This document shows, one piece after another, positions 20,857 through 33,287 of a DNA stretch of 64,000 nt; the stretch's first letter is position 1; every line of letters begins with the position of its first letter. Made by a program: the position numbers and the translations under genes. Source of the stretch: Hermatobates lingyangjiaoensis (Eukaryota; Arthropoda; Insecta; Hemiptera; Hermatobatidae); NCBI GenBank assembly GCA_026182355.1, contig JAPFBL010000049.1:1-64000 (forward strand), in the 5' to 3' direction. The notes under the pieces are model-generated. The model worked only from the letters and a program-made list of their open reading frames with translations. It did no database searches and had not been told where the DNA came from.

Positions 20857-21149
20857 ACAATTAAAAGAAACGGTCCAGCGGACTTTATTAAAATAAAATA
20901 AATTCAAAACGAAGGAAACACACAGAAAGACACAGACATAACTCACATCGATATTTCGACCATCGTCGTCATCAGGAGGTGCGAAGAGTCCCGCTGGAAG
21001 ACAGGGTGGTACTCAGCCCTGTCTTCCTCGGAGTACCGCCCTGTCTTCCTGCGGGACTCTTCGCACCTCCTGATGACGACGATGGTCGAAATATCGATGT
21101 GAGTTATGTCTGTGTCTTTCTGTGTGTTTCCTTCGTTTTGAATTTATTT

Positions 21150-21155
<6 letters not shown>
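20857..21155. mobile_element. PLE-type foldback, family L, longer form
   Basis: Arms from 'aaaataaattcaaaacgaag' inward to 'cctgtcttcc', centre near 21,030. The tail motif is clear at 21,070-21,091: CTGATGA, C, GAC/GTC, GAAATATCGATG. The left end carries the terminal 'aaaagaaacggtccagcgga' before TA; the right arm lacks this last piece and ends at (TA)n 21,153-21,187. Confidence 0.85.
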
Positions 21156-21187
<32 letters not shown>

Positions 21188-21190
<3 letters not shown>

Positions 21191-21370
21191 TCAAAATTCG
21201 AAAAAAAACGATCCAAACTGGACGCAAATCAGCTCAAAAAAAAGACTAAGATCTCTCAACCGTAACAAGCGGTTTTTGTCAGAGTCAAAAACCCAATCTT
21301 AGTCTTGTTTTCCCATTTTCTTATTGTGGTTTGATCATTGATTGTTATTTCACGTGTTTATGTGAAATCT
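21188..21370. mobile_element. Degenerate family A foldback
   Basis: The left arm holds 'aagactaagatctctcaacc' with a damaged motif. The right arm is cut short, starting at 'cttagtcttgttttcccatt'. The left outer sequence ('cactcaaaattcgaaaaa') is repeated at 22,888. Confidence 0.7.
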
Positions 21371-21385
21371 TTATATATATATATA

Positions 21386-21568
21386 AACTAGAATTTTCAA
21401 AAGAACACACAGAAAAGAAATCACTGAACTCACTACTATATTTCGATGTCCTCGTCGTCAGGAATAGATGTACGTTGACGACGAGGGATATCGTCGATTC
21501 TACTACGAATTATAGTAGTGAGGAGTTCAGTGATTTTTTGTGTGTGTTCTTTTGAAAATTCTAGTTTA
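21386..21568. mobile_element. PLE-type foldback, family of PLE-2
   Basis: Arms start 'aactagaattttcaaaagaa', the same terminus as PLE-2 at 11,879. The left arm retains CTGACGA-C-GA...GAAATATAG reversed at about 21,442-21,462. The centre lies near 21,478 and the right arm is less exact. (TA)n flanks the left side. Confidence 0.8.
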
Positions 21569-21599
21569 TTCAGGTCGAAGGGTCGTTTCACCTAATTGG

Positions 21600-21649
<50 letters not shown>

Positions 21650-21650
<1 letters not shown>

Positions 21651-21786
21651 AATTAAAAGAAACGGTCCAGCGGACTATTTAAATAAAATAAATTCAAAAC
21701 GAAGGAAACACACAGAAAGACACAAACATAACTCACATCGATATTTCGATGTGAGTTATGTCTGTGTGTTTCCTTCGTTTTGAATT

Positions 21787-21788
<2 letters not shown>
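21650..21788. mobile_element. PLE-type foldback, family L, shortest form
   Basis: The arms meet exactly inside 'catcgatatttcgatg' near 21,741, so the palindrome has almost no loop and has lost most of the tail motif. The left end has 'aaaagaaacggtccagcgga'; both sides meet (TA)n. Confidence 0.8.
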
Positions 21789-21817
<29 letters not shown>

Positions 21818-21829
21818 AGCACTAGGATA

Positions 21830-22340
21830 TTAACTGAGTGCATGAAGTATAAACAGACACATCATAAGAAGAAACCAGAAGGAAATAAAGTACAACTAAA
21901 ATACATACCCATAGGGGAAGAGAAGTATGTTTTTCACTATTTGAAGAGTAAGTTTAACTGTACTGGGGTTTTTATCAAAGCCAAGGAAATCCTTTGCCTT
22001 CTCATCCGTAGGGAATTTAGACAAGTGGATTGAACTCAACAATAGATAGACCAAGCTATAAAACAAAGAAAACAATTATTATTAGTAACTAAACAAAAAA
22101 GTATATAACACTCAATGTAAATTGTTTTTTTTTTCATTTAAAAAAAAATGATTTGCTCAAAGATATATTATAAATATAAACGAATTAATGTTAGATTGGA
22201 GAAACGTAACTCAATAATCTAAACGGATGAAAAGCAAAATACGAAAACCTCTAAGCGCTTATGGAAGTTGCTCGAATATGAAGAATTCAAAATGAACAGT
22301 AATTTTACACTTTTGTTTTTTGGTAATTGCATTACATATA
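21830..22340. other. AT-rich DNA, no gene recognised
   Basis: A short open frame extends from the TA tract to 22,033 (KPEGNKVQLKYIPIGEEKY). It has unremarkable composition and no known motif. The rest is AT-rich. Confidence 0.4.
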
Positions 22341-22379
22341 TTCGATATATGGTATATATATATATATATATAATGTGTT

Positions 22380-22570
22380 CTCTAATCTAATTGTGAAATA
22401 ACAATCAAAGATCAAACCACAATATGAAATAGGAAAAAAAGACTAAGATCTTTCCACTCTGACGAAGACCGCTTGTAACGGTTGAAAGATCTTAGTCTTG
22501 TTTTCCCATTTTTTATTGTGGTTTGATCTTTGATTGTGATTACAAATGTATATGTGAAATCTTTATACAT
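22380..22570. mobile_element. PLE foldback, family A, short form
   Basis: Head-to-head family A ends, centre near 22,457; the right arm keeps CTGACGAAGACCG and GAAAGATC. The arms are somewhat diverged. Confidence 0.8.
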
Positions 22571-22699
22571 ATAGTAATAGTTAGTTTTCCTCTTTCAAAA
22601 AGGTTATAAATCTATCTATGAGAAATGTTTTTAATAATAACCGAAACGTTAGCAGTGAAAGTTTAATTTAAACCTGAAGAACTGACCAAGTCCCGATAA

Positions 22700-22870
22700 A
22701 ATTTAGTTTTATTTCTATTCTACAGTCGATACTTTCTCAATATTTATATATATACTTAAAATAAAATGAGACATAGAAGGAAACATAACAAAGACTAACT
22801 TATCAATATATCGACAGTATTAAAAAAACAATAGGCATAAAATTAAACCTCTCTCTCTCACACACACACT
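22700..22870. repeat. Repeat K, copy 2
   Basis: Second copy of 20,665-20,837, again ending in a CT/CA microsatellite and TA tract. Confidence 0.75.
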
Positions 22871-22887
22871 CATATATATATATATAT

Positions 22888-23062
22888 CACTCAAAATTCG
22901 AAAAAAACGATCCAAACTGGACGCAAATCAGCTCAAAAACAAGACTAAGATCTTTCAACCGTAACAAGCGGTCTTCGTCACAGTCAAAAACCCAATCTTT
23001 GTCTTGTTTTCCCATTTTCTTATTTCGTTTGATCATTGATTGTTATTTCACGTGTTTATGTG
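22888..23062. mobile_element. PLE foldback, family A, short form
   Basis: Two family A ends, centre near 22,996, preceded by the same 'cactcaaaattcgaaaaa' flank as 21,188. The right arm runs straight into a further family A copy at 23,062 without a TA tract. Confidence 0.75.
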
Positions 23063-23540
23063 AAATAACAATCAATGATCAAACCACAATAAGAAAATGG
23101 GAAAGCAAGACTAAGATCTTTCAACCGTAACAAGCGGTCTTCGTCAGAGTCAAAAACCCAACTGAAACACTAGATACAGAGAACATCTGGTGAGGAGTTG
23201 AGAAGAGTGGGAGGGAAGAGTGGTATTTTAAAAGGGTGAAAGCGCAGGATAGGATGTTTGGGGAAACAAAGGAGTACAGTAAGAAAGAGTAAAAAACTAT
23301 CCGCTAGCTGTCAACCCTCTTTGAAGAGGCTATTGCCCTCGTAACGAAAGTATCCAGTTTGAAGAGACCGTTACTAATGTTTATAATATTTGATCTATTA
23401 AATTTAATTAGAAACGATTCAATAATATTTCTTAACAACATTGATTTTTCATGGGTAATAAATTTAGCTCCTGTCCAATCAATATGATGATTTTCATTTT
23501 TTTATGCAAGAATAAGGCACTACTTTTTTTCTGTCTACTT
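23062..23540 (-). mobile_element. PLE family A, 5'-truncated copy with GIY-YIG C-terminus
   Basis: Minus-strand copy with terminal sequence, tail motif at about 23,125-23,155, a 3' UTR of about 250 bp, and part of the endonuclease coding region (DWTGAKF-like segment near 23,470) before truncation near 23,540. It is homologous to 53,683-54,259 and has small internal differences. Confidence 0.8.
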
Positions 23541-25190
23541 GCTGGGCTAGAGAGTACCTTAGGAGCCCCAGCGTTTACAGAGACGGACCTTTACACAGAG
23601 ATTATAAGTAGGGTTTCCCTACTCTCCAGTAGGGATTTTGGTGCTATTTCTTTTTCTTAAATGGCAACTCATACTTTTATTGCAGTAATGTTTATTTCAA
23701 TATAACTTTATTGAATCAATATAAGTTTAATTAGTTCTTGCTATATTCCTGGTTTGGGAGAAGACCAAACACTTCTTTGAGTCTAATAAATAGACATTAT
23801 TTACCTGCAATTATCAATTACAACAAAATCCATCCATGTTCACATTTTGAAATTATTAAAACAAATTAGTTTTTAAAAACATTTTGGCTATTGTTGATTT
23901 GTCAACTCTGGGGCTCGTAAACTCCCTCTGTTCCAATAGCTGTTTCCGTTTTATAAACTTAACATTAACATTGATATAGCTTCTCGATCAGTGATTCTTA
24001 AACTTCAAAGATGGGTTTCTTGTGAGGATTTTGATCTAAAGAAATACACTCCTGTTTATACGCTGATGTTTTGGCATTTCCAAGGCTAAAAAACAATTTA
24101 TTAACAATATAGGTGGTGAAAACAAATATATCCACGGAATATCAACCAACACAAAAACAAAAAAAACCAAACTATAAAACACCAAAATGCAGTAACAGAG
24201 ACCACAAAATAGCCAGTCTTACTGTTTTTTTGTTAAATAAAACATGTTGTTTGAACATTATTAATCATTAAGGCGAAATGAAATTTTAAACAGATAAGCA
24301 ATATTATACTAAGCAATATTACCTGGACATTTCCAAGGCTAAAAACAATTTAACAACATAAGTACTGAAAACAAATCACGGAATATCAGCCAACAGAAAA
24401 CAAAAAACAAATCATAAAACACCAAAATAGAGTAAGAGAAACCACAAAATAGCCAGTCTTATTGTCGCAGTGCTTATCATATCTGTCCTTTCACGTCAAA
24501 CCTTATTTTCTATCTCTCTAGGAGGCCTAGAGAAAAACTATAACCCGCTAAATTTAAATTAAAAACCCTCCTAATTTTCAAAACCAACCTAAATCAATTT
24601 TATAATTAATTGATTACATTTCAGTTAGTAGCCTCCTTCTAAATATCAAAAGCAACCAAAATAAATTTTATAATTATGGAAAACCAACCAAAATTCATTT
24701 TATAATTATCTGATTACTTTTAAATTACTAATAAGCCCTCTTCTAAATGTCAAAACTAACCAAACTCAATTTTATAATTGTAATCCATATGCCTTGAAAT
24801 CTATATAGCCAACCATATCTTTTAATTTCAAACTAACGGTGATATACTTTACTAAGTAATTTAGATGTCTTCAAATTAAACATTTCATGTAATCAAACTT
24901 GGCACTTCTATTTTCATGATATTATAAACTTAACGCAGTCTAGAAGCGCTTATCAAGGAATAGGATTTTATTTTGTACATATCGTGCTATACATCCATAA
25001 TTATATCTCATGAGGATACTCTTGTTAAGTACCAAGTTTGAACACACTGACTCTAGTATTGCTATAATTGTAACTTAACAGTAATATTGATTTTCAATCA
25101 TAATCTCAATGTCATTGTTTTCGCAATCACTTTTCATTGTTCTTATAGCCTCTTTATGTTTAATAGTGAACTTCCCAATAGATAGGTTTT
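23541..25190. other. AT-rich DNA with an internal duplication, no gene
   Basis: About 24,070-24,235 and 24,325-24,470 share 'catttccaaggctaaaaa', 'aaaacaaa' and 'accacaaaatagccagtctt' blocks, so a segment of about 150 bp is duplicated in direct orientation. No coding sequence is seen. Confidence 0.5.
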
Positions 25191-25194
25191 AATG

Positions 25195-25565
25195 TACTTT
25201 ATTTAATAAAAAAATGTGAAGTGGCCTACTTTGAACTTTACTATAAGTAAACATAATATCACACTTCTTGGGTAAATAATATGCAATGTCCCATTTAGGC
25301 ATAATATAAATGTCTAAATGGGAGATGATTATTAGTCTTTCGTTCCTGGAAGTAGTACAGATTGTGATTGATGCACTTATCAATATATATGCTTATTTTT
25401 GTATATCACACCATAACTACAGCAGCAATAACATTTTAGCCACATTTTTGAAAAGCGAAAGTGTAGTTTTCGTGACACGAAATAATCTCCAACTGACTTT
25501 TGTCAGTAATATGACTTTTGTTCCAATAGCCACTGGATCTCTTACATAGTTTACCTGACCTCCTC
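25195..25565 (-). repeat. Dispersed repeat N, copy 1
   Basis: Reverse complement of 31,600-31,945: shared 'tgtaagagatcca', 'agattatttcgt', 'catttagacatttatattat', 'ttacttatagtaaagtt'. The tail part also occurs at 49,975-50,085. Terminal repeats and coding sequence were not found. Confidence 0.75.
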
Positions 25566-26265
25566 CTACACTGGACACTCTTCTTCGATGGACAAATCTA
25601 TCATACCAGTGAATATCATATCAGTGAATTGACAGAAAGAAAATGGAAGTTTAGAAATATAATGAAAATATTATAGCCACATGTAAACAAAATGTGCATA
25701 ATTGATTAATATGTATGTATAGTCAGTCACATTAAAATAAAATAAAAAATCATTTGGTTGCAGGCCAATCCAGATTTTTTTTTGAATAGTTACATAATAT
25801 TTTATTTAAATGCATATACATTTTATTAAGTGTTGTGAGTATTATCACGGAGTATTTTAATGATTCCAATGACCAACAATTGGGAATTATCGAAGGGAAT
25901 TCAAATAAATAAATATTACAGCCAAATAAACTTATATTTATTTATCTAAGAGAAAATATGTACACTTTCTAGGAAGTATAATCAACGGAAATGGGATGGT
26001 AAAAAAGATTTCCTCACCAGTATCACATAAACAATAGTCAATATTTATATTTTTAAGAAATTGTAAAACTCTTTCATGAAAATGAGGAGAGGGTGTTCTA
26101 ATCGTCAATTCTAGATACTATTTTAAGAGGCAAGCTATTCAATAGATTTACATCTTAAATTGGTTGAAATAGATGAAATAATTCTAGCTAAGTCAACATT
26201 TTTAATTTAAAAAGACATTCTTATTTTAATTTATGTATTAATGAGAATTACAAGTTTAATAAATG

Positions 26266-27640
26266 ACTAGCAAACGTACCCGTCTTTGACGGAATCAAAA
26301 ATCCTATTATACTTGGTATTCCAAAATATCAATTATAGTATTATATATACTAATACTATAATTAGAAATTATAGAATAGTAGAAAATACCATTATTAATA
26401 CAGTGTTAAACAAATGCCTCTGTATACACCACATTAGCTGTCTGTCCTTCAGGTTCACGGAAGAACAAACAGTTGGAACCTCTGACTCTTGAGCAAGTAA
26501 ACTATAGTTGACCATGTGAGAAAAACTTGGTCTCGCTAACTTGAATTCCTGCGTTAGATAAAGTCTCCCTTTGCGACTTAGTTAACGTCATTGCGAAATA
26601 GACTCTGACCGGACTTTGCAATCATTTCAACGTAAACAGACAGTGGCTCGGAATCAATGGTATGTGTGGTATACACACAGACTCCCCAATACCACATCCA
26701 GTCATTATGTCCGCCTCTATGGCATATCTGGGTAGAGCACGAACTCAGAGTCGTGTCCCGTTGCACAGTTTTGGGGCACTCATGTTTCGTAACATGAAAT
26801 TTGTTACTCCTACTAAATTGCAACATGATTGGTGCTCCTACTTTAAGTTTTTACTCATGAGCAGGCTGCTTAGGAGAAATAAATTCAGAGTCAAGAAATT
26901 CAATTAGATAATAAACTGCTTCTTCATCACTAATCCAATCTCTTTACTGACTTGTAAGTTCTTTCCTCGGTAGAACTTGTTTGTTGATTTTTCCTGCCTG
27001 TTCATATTAAGAGTTGAGAATTGCTCGTTTACAAAATTATTTATTCGTAATAGATAGTACATCCTCAACTCTGGGAAACACCTTTTCAAAGATGTCAAAT
27101 ACGCAATATATTCATATGCTCCAATGAAATTAAAATCAACTAACAATACCTACTTGCCACACCTGTGTATTTTCAAAACAAACTTGTCTGTGAAGTTAGG
27201 AAAATACGCTTAAAGCCCTATAACGTCGTTTCTGTACTGAATTATGAATCTATTTAGAGCCCATATTTTAAGTTAGGCATACACAAATCCAATGTCAAAG
27301 TTTCAGCACACCATGTCTTATGGTGGCTGAGTTTACTTGTGACAACGTTTTTGCTTTAAACGTCCATAACTTCACTTCTACGTTGAATTTCCAATCAATT
27401 TAGAGCCTATATTTTAAGTTAGACCTACTCAAATCTACTGTAAAAGTTTCAGCTTTATATGTCTTATGGTAGCTGAGTTTACTTGTGACAAAGTATTGCG
27501 GACAAACAGACAAACCGACAGAAATTTTTCTAAGGGTGGATTCGGTTTCTCCAATGTATGAAACGTAAAGAAAACTTGAAATGAGTCAGTTCTAAGCAAT
27601 GTACAGACAAAATCATTATTTTATTTATATAGATTATTAA
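26266..27640 (+). repeat. Dispersed repeat O, long copy
   Basis: It opens 'gactagcaaacgtacccgtc' and closes near 'ttatttatatagatt'. The 3' 300 bp recur at 30,400-30,690. Inside, about 27,215-27,350 and 27,357-27,495 are a direct duplication ('agcccatattttaagttag', 'gctgagtttacttgtgacaa'). The 3' part includes 'gacaaacagacaaaccgaca', a style common in arthropod non-autonomous elements. It probably represents an old non-autonomous element of unknown superfamily. Short open frames inside it are not convincing. Confidence 0.6.
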
Positions 27641-27689
27641 TATGACTTAGTTAATTAAGTTTATAAATATGTGTAGTTATAGTGAAGAT

Positions 27690-28280
27690 CAATTTAAAAG
27701 TATTTTTTTTTCTTTACATCAGGACACTCTTTTTTTTAAACATTCTTGAACTGAACACTCTTGATTAAGTCATCTAATGGTCACTTAATTTTAACTAAAT
27801 GCATACAATTGATATGTGTTTATAAATAAAAGTAACAGAGTTCCTTTATGTAGTAACTTTTAAGAATTCCAAAGAGTATTTTATATTGAAAGTTACTAAA
27901 ACTTGTAACTGTTTAGTTAAATTTAAGTTAGTTTAGTTCTTCTTAAATCACTTGCTCAAGAATGTTGAGATCAAAAATGTTAGAAAAAAAGAGTCCTTGG
28001 AATAAAAAAAAACTGATTTTACATTGAACTTCAATATAACTAAACAGGTTCTCAAAAATTGACGCATGATCAATTTATTTAACTATATCATTCTAAAAAT
28101 CATTTATTGAACTAGTAATCACCATTAAGGCATTGAATTAAAAATTAAGGAGAACTAATAATATTTAAATAAGCTTACTCAATTAAATACAACTTAGAAG
28201 TTTTCAAAAGTAAAGACATTTTGGAATTCTTAAGAACTTACTATATAAAGAAACTTCCTAACTTTTAAGTATAAATATAT
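27690..28280. repeat. Imperfect inverted repeat
   Basis: 'ttcctttatgtagtaacttt' with 'aagaattccaaa' at 27,842-27,875 pairs with 28,215-28,255. Looser matches extend inward and outward. No termini were defined. Confidence 0.5.
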
Positions 28281-30289
28281 GATTATTGATTCATCAACAC
28301 ATATGCGGTTTATGCAAACTCACTTCAACATCACACTGATCTACAAATGAAAGTAATCGTAATTTCTAGGCAACCCGTGACCCGTTGGGTCATTCAACAC
28401 CTTCCTTTTTAATGCAATCATGTTCACATAAATGCAGATAAACTCTAAATTAATTCATTTCTAATAATGAACATATTTTTAAGACAGTTCTCTTTATTTA
28501 CATTTTTTGTACAATTTGAATTTTTTAAAAAACTTTAATGTTTTCTTTCTGTTTGACCCTACTGAGAGTAATATGTAATTAGCTATGTTGAACTGCTGTT
28601 TTACTTAAATGAACTAAAACTGTCTGTAGAGTCTTTCTATTTAATTCAAAATATTGAATTAAATACCTTGTGAGTTAACTTATTAATATATTTACATTTA
28701 GCTAAGATGGGTGAGTGCACTCCGATAAAATTTTTTAAAAATATAAATCATTATTATAGACTGATCTGGAAAGTCGATTACTATGTTCCACTGATATATG
28801 TATTAGTTCCATTTTTTGTTTTTTATAATAAAATATCCATTTACACACGTTTAATTAAAATTAATATCAATTATATACAATCATTTTTTGTTGAATACAA
28901 ATCATCAAAATTTATTAGGTCTGTATTTTATTTCCTATCAATTGCATACACTGTCAATTAAGTTCCAATCTCTTTTATATTTTTTCATATCATCATGGCG
29001 TCATTTATATATAGCTGTAAGTGTCGTTTTTTTTTTCAATCCGAGTTCAGAAAAAAAATTGTTATACATAACAGTTTAAAACGAATTTTCTTTATTAGAT
29101 TACTCAGTAATGAACACGTGTGAACTTATTTTTGTTGTTCGTATAAGTGTTTTAAAAGAAAGAAGAAAAGAATATAAACATCTTAGCATCAAAAAGGAGG
29201 TTAGTACACAATTTAAAATAACCTTTACTTTTTTACTACATTATGTTAAATTATTACTATTGAATGATACCAAATAGAATAATTGGGAAATATATTATAG
29301 CAATGCAAACAACGGAAAATAAAACACCACTTTACTAATTAGCATAAGAATTATTTGTAATTAAATAATGCCTCTAAAATACTCAAAAACTTTTAAAACT
29401 GATTCATTTAATTTAATATACAATTAAAGTGTAATTTAAAATAAGTTATTCCTACCAAAAATAATGTAACTTACCTTCATTTAATTATTCCTTTGTTTAG
29501 AATGTTATATACTTAAGGGTTTTTTTGTATATTAATAACGATAGTTCATCAATAACGAATTCAAATATGATCTTTTAATATTAGACAAAAAAGAAAGTAA
29601 TATTAGTAATTATATTTATAGAAAGAAATATCACAAATAGTAGTAGAAATATGTTATAATATGATTAATGATTCAGTTTTTAATGAAATTTTAACTTTTG
29701 TACTGTTAAAATTGACTTTCTCTATGAACATGTAAAATAATTGTAACATAACATAATAATCCTTAATCAATAACATGGTATTAATATAACTTTTTTTTAA
29801 TCAATGTTTCAATGCAAACTTTAAGAAACTGTTATTTTAAAACAATTTTTTTCTTTTGATCATCTAGCTTAAACCTATTTTTTTTAAATACAGCTTAATT
29901 TTAATTGATTATATCTTGCAATTAGTTATCAAATAATTATTAAACCCATAATTACTTTTAATTTAATTATTGATAAAATAATTAATTTTGAACATTATTT
30001 AAAATCTTAGAGCTATTTATGTAGTAATTCCTTAGTTTTTCTTATAAGTCTAGATTATACTAGTGGACTTATATTATACTACTTATTTTACAGACGGTAT
30101 TTTACAAAAATTCAGAGCTAATATGTGGTATTCCAAAATATTATTAGAACATAGTGAATGTCAAAAATATTATTATTAGTGCAGCCCATAACTGTCATAA
30201 GATCTGGAATTTCTTTTACGTTTATTCTGGGAATACTTCTTATTTAGTACACGGGTAGGTAAGACTCACTTATTTAAAGATGGCAAGTT
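28281..30289. other. Very AT-rich DNA, nothing recognised
   Basis: Open frames here (for example 28,707-28,961) are rich in Ile, Tyr, Phe and Asn as expected from composition. None shows a family motif. Confidence 0.5.
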
Positions 30290-30690
30290 GTGATAAAAGG
30301 AAACGAAATTAAAATCAACCAACAATACTACTTGATACAATACAGGTACTTACTTATAAATACTTGTATATTTTTAGCTATTCACTTGTATATCTGAGTT
30401 GCTAGCCAAATACAGCTAAAAAGTTAATAACGTCACTTCTACATCGAATTTCTAATCCATTCAAATCTTATCTTTTAAGTTAGACATACACGAATCTACT
30501 GTCAAATTTTCACCTTGCTATGACTGAGCTATTGTGGCTGAGTTTGCTTATGACAACATTTTTGGACAAACAAACAGACGGAAATTTTTTGAAGGGTAAA
30601 TTCGGTTTCTCTAATGTATAAAACATAAAGGTAGCTTGAAATGAGTCAGTTCTAAGCAATGTAGAGACAAAACCCTTCTCTTATTTATAT
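30290..30690 (+). repeat. Dispersed repeat O, 3' copy
   Basis: Matches the 3' part of 26,266-27,640, including 'gaaatgagtcagttctaagc' and the terminal 'ttatttatata'. It has a single copy of the segment duplicated in the long copy. Confidence 0.75.
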
Positions 30691-30699
30691 ATATATATA

Positions 30700-31590
30700 T
30701 TTTTGTTGTGTTTGATTTTATTTAATTGCCAATTAATATTTTATTAATTAATATTACTAATTATTAATAGGTTACTTATTAATCGATTTAAAATTGAAAG
30801 AAATACTTTTAAACATAAAAGATGTGTATGTAGGTGCAATATTGTCGTATATTATGTATTTGTTGGTATTAACAGTTTTGGAAAGTGACTTTTTTTTGTT
30901 AAATTGTGTTTTTAGACTTTTTTCCTTCTAAACTACAAACTATAGAGACTTGAAATTTTGTTATCATCCTTGAAGCAACAAAATCAGTAACTGAAAAAAC
31001 CCTCAGTGTTTTAAAGCAACTGGAAATGTTTGTTTTCAATAAAATGTAAAGATTTTTACTTATGCTTTAATTTAAGAGCTTGTGAGGAGGATACAAGCCA
31101 TACCTTTTGACAGATCAAAATGAAATTATACCTTTAAACAGAACATTATGTGGGGGATAAGTTGATGTATTTTTTTTATCAAAATTACATTAACCAAAGT
31201 GGCATTATGGTACACTTCATGTTTTCAAAAAAAAAATTTTTAACTCTCAAAGGCTCATTAAAGAACAATGAAATTTTTGCCCAAAAATTGGTGAAATTTG
31301 AATTACCGAAATGAGCAATAAAGTTATAGAAACTGAATATTGATCCTGGATTAATAGTTCATCTGCTACATTTGTTTACATTTATTCACATTGTTTTCAT
31401 TTACATATACAAAATAGATACACAAACTCTAAGCTATTCTTCGGTGATTCAATGACACTGACATTGTTTCTTAAATATTCCTGACATTTGTCAAACAAAA
31501 TAGGAATATTTTGGAGTCTTAAACGGAAAACTATGGCTTAAATGTTTAATTTAGGTCAAATAAACATCATATGTAATAGATGCACTGGCC
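30700..31590. other. AT-rich DNA, nothing recognised
   Basis: No gene, RNA or terminal repeat seen. Confidence 0.45.
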
Positions 31591-31599
31591 ATGTAATGT

Positions 31600-31945
31600 T
31601 AGAAATGACCATGTAAGAGATCCACAGGCTCTAGGATCGATGCTGTACGAGAGATTATTTCGTAACACGAAATCTTTACTTTGGTTTTATAAAAGTTTTA
31701 ATACTGATGTGGTAATACCAGCAATGTTATATGCATTAGTGTTGTGTGACATACAAGAACATGTGTGTACGAGTGTATTGATAACCAGATCAGTCACCAT
31801 CTGTGCTACCTACAGGAAAAATATTAATGAACATCTGCCATTTAGACATTTATATTATGTGTAAATGGGACATTATATACTCAAGAAGTTTACTTTTGTT
31901 TACTTATAGTAAAGTTGAGTGCAGGCCATTTCAGATATTTTAAGT
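31600..31945 (+). repeat. Dispersed repeat N, copy 2
   Basis: Partner of 25,195-25,565 in the opposite orientation. The open frame at 31,580-31,864 lies inside it and is not conserved as a frame in the other copy. Confidence 0.75.
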
Positions 31946-31959
31946 TACTATGGATTCAT

Positions 31960-33120
31960 TGTCATAACCAGGAAACATTAACAACCTTTCTCGCTTCCAA
32001 TATTCTTCCTTCACCAACTTTTACTTTAATGAGAGGTCCTTCAATGTTACATGGTTTTCAAATTATTTAACGTTATTTATTATATGATCAGTACACCCAC
32101 TGTCCAGCAACCAAATAATTTCATTTTCATTTGATAGCATTTTTATTTGTCCTCAACACGTTGGTTTCAATTATTGTAAGTATGAAAACTTTTTCCCGGA
32201 TGACAATTGTCTGCTGGTAATTAGAATTTTATCTACATTCGCGATGTTTACCATATTCATTACTATGCTCCTGATTATTTGGAAGACTTCGACCACGATA
32301 ATTAGTGATACCTCTACCACGGTAGTTCATTTGGCCACAGCAACAGTACCTTTTAATGTGACCAGATTTACCCAACTAAAACACATATTCCCTTGTTGGC
32401 CCAATTTATTTGTTTCGATTTTAAAACTATTTGATTTTTCTAATGGTGCACTTTTTTCACAATCATTTTTCTCTTTAAGCGATTTCAATACAATTTTGCA
32501 GTGTAGATAATCAACCTTTCTGTCCCTTTCTGCTAAAATATCGCTTAAATCACCCATATGACTGTGGTTTAATGGTAATCCTCTTAACATGTAATTTAGT
32601 TTTTCATTTTCCGTCACGGTTGCCCTGGCCTGATTGAGTTTGTTCACAGACTTTTCAAAATCGTCGAAAAATAATAAACATTAATCTGGGTAGTTTTTTA
32701 GCTTAACCTTTTCTAAATTATATCTAACGACACTTTGCAATGATATAGAAGCTATCAACTACATTGTATCAAATTCGACTATAATATCAACAGCAGACTC
32801 ACATTCATGTATGTATTATTGGTTGTAAATTATAGCGCCGTAAATATAATTCGTTGCTTGCACATCTCTTACTTCCCATTTTTCATGATTATCGTTTGGA
32901 TTTACTTTTCATTGTGCTACTTCTCTATACCTTTTAAACGGGAAAATTTTCATTATTCTAACTTTTCAGTTAAAATAGTCCGAACCGTCGAATAGCGGAT
33001 TCTAATCTCGCAGCTTCTTACCCATGCCAATTTCTTACTTTTCTTTTAGTATCTTCTCAGCAACTCACAAACAAATACTTTAAAACTTCACTATTATTCC
33101 ATAACCACGTTTCGCTACCA
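31960..33120 (-). pseudogene. Ty1/copia-type retrotransposon gag and protease remnant
   Basis: Minus strand, just after an LTR. The gag part is readable from about 32,650 (FEKSVNKLNQARATVTENEK, then YMLRGLP and KVDYLHCKIVLKSLKE) and has the usual layout of copia gag. A zinc knuckle of C-x2-C-x4-H-x4-C type follows, but one base is lost near 32,374 in the second cysteine codon, shifting the frame. Further on, about 32,090-32,147, is the protease motif LLDSGCTDHI with the catalytic DSG. The frame is broken by stops on both sides. Integrase and RT are absent because the copy ends near 31,960. Confidence 0.85.
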
Positions 33121-33287
33121 TGTTAAGTAAACTCTGTTGACATGAAATAATTAATGGATGCATGAATTCCTTTTATTCATATTTTATTATAAATGTAATA
33201 ATGCAAAGAACATGTAGAACAAGAACAGGGAAGCAGGAGAAGAAGTGTAACCCACTTGGTAAACATAAATGTACTCACGTACTAACA
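33121..33287 (-). mobile_element. 5' LTR of the copia-type element
   Basis: On the minus strand it starts TGTTAGTACG and ends TTTACTTAACA (TGTTA...TAACA ends), 167 bp. An AT-rich promoter or polyadenylation-like part is present ('ataataaaatatgaataaaa'). The next bases (tggtagcgaaacg, 33,108-33,120) look like a primer-binding site matching the end of initiator-Met tRNA. The 3' LTR is not in the window. Confidence 0.75.

Noticed and set aside
21070..21091. Canonical hammerhead ribozyme
   Set aside because: The boxes and stem are suggestive, but one extra base precedes helix II, and I could not place helix III and a cleavage triplet convincingly. It is kept as a finding, not called as an RNA gene.
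23451..23660. Secreted-protein-like frame FLCLLAGLES... at 23.45 kb
   Set aside because: Its first half is the antisense of a PLE family A endonuclease. The rest has no recognisable motif and no support as an exon.
28707..28961. Open frames of 60-90 codons in AT-rich DNA
   Set aside because: Their residue bias (Ile, Tyr, Phe, Asn) follows base composition. No family motif or splice structure was found.
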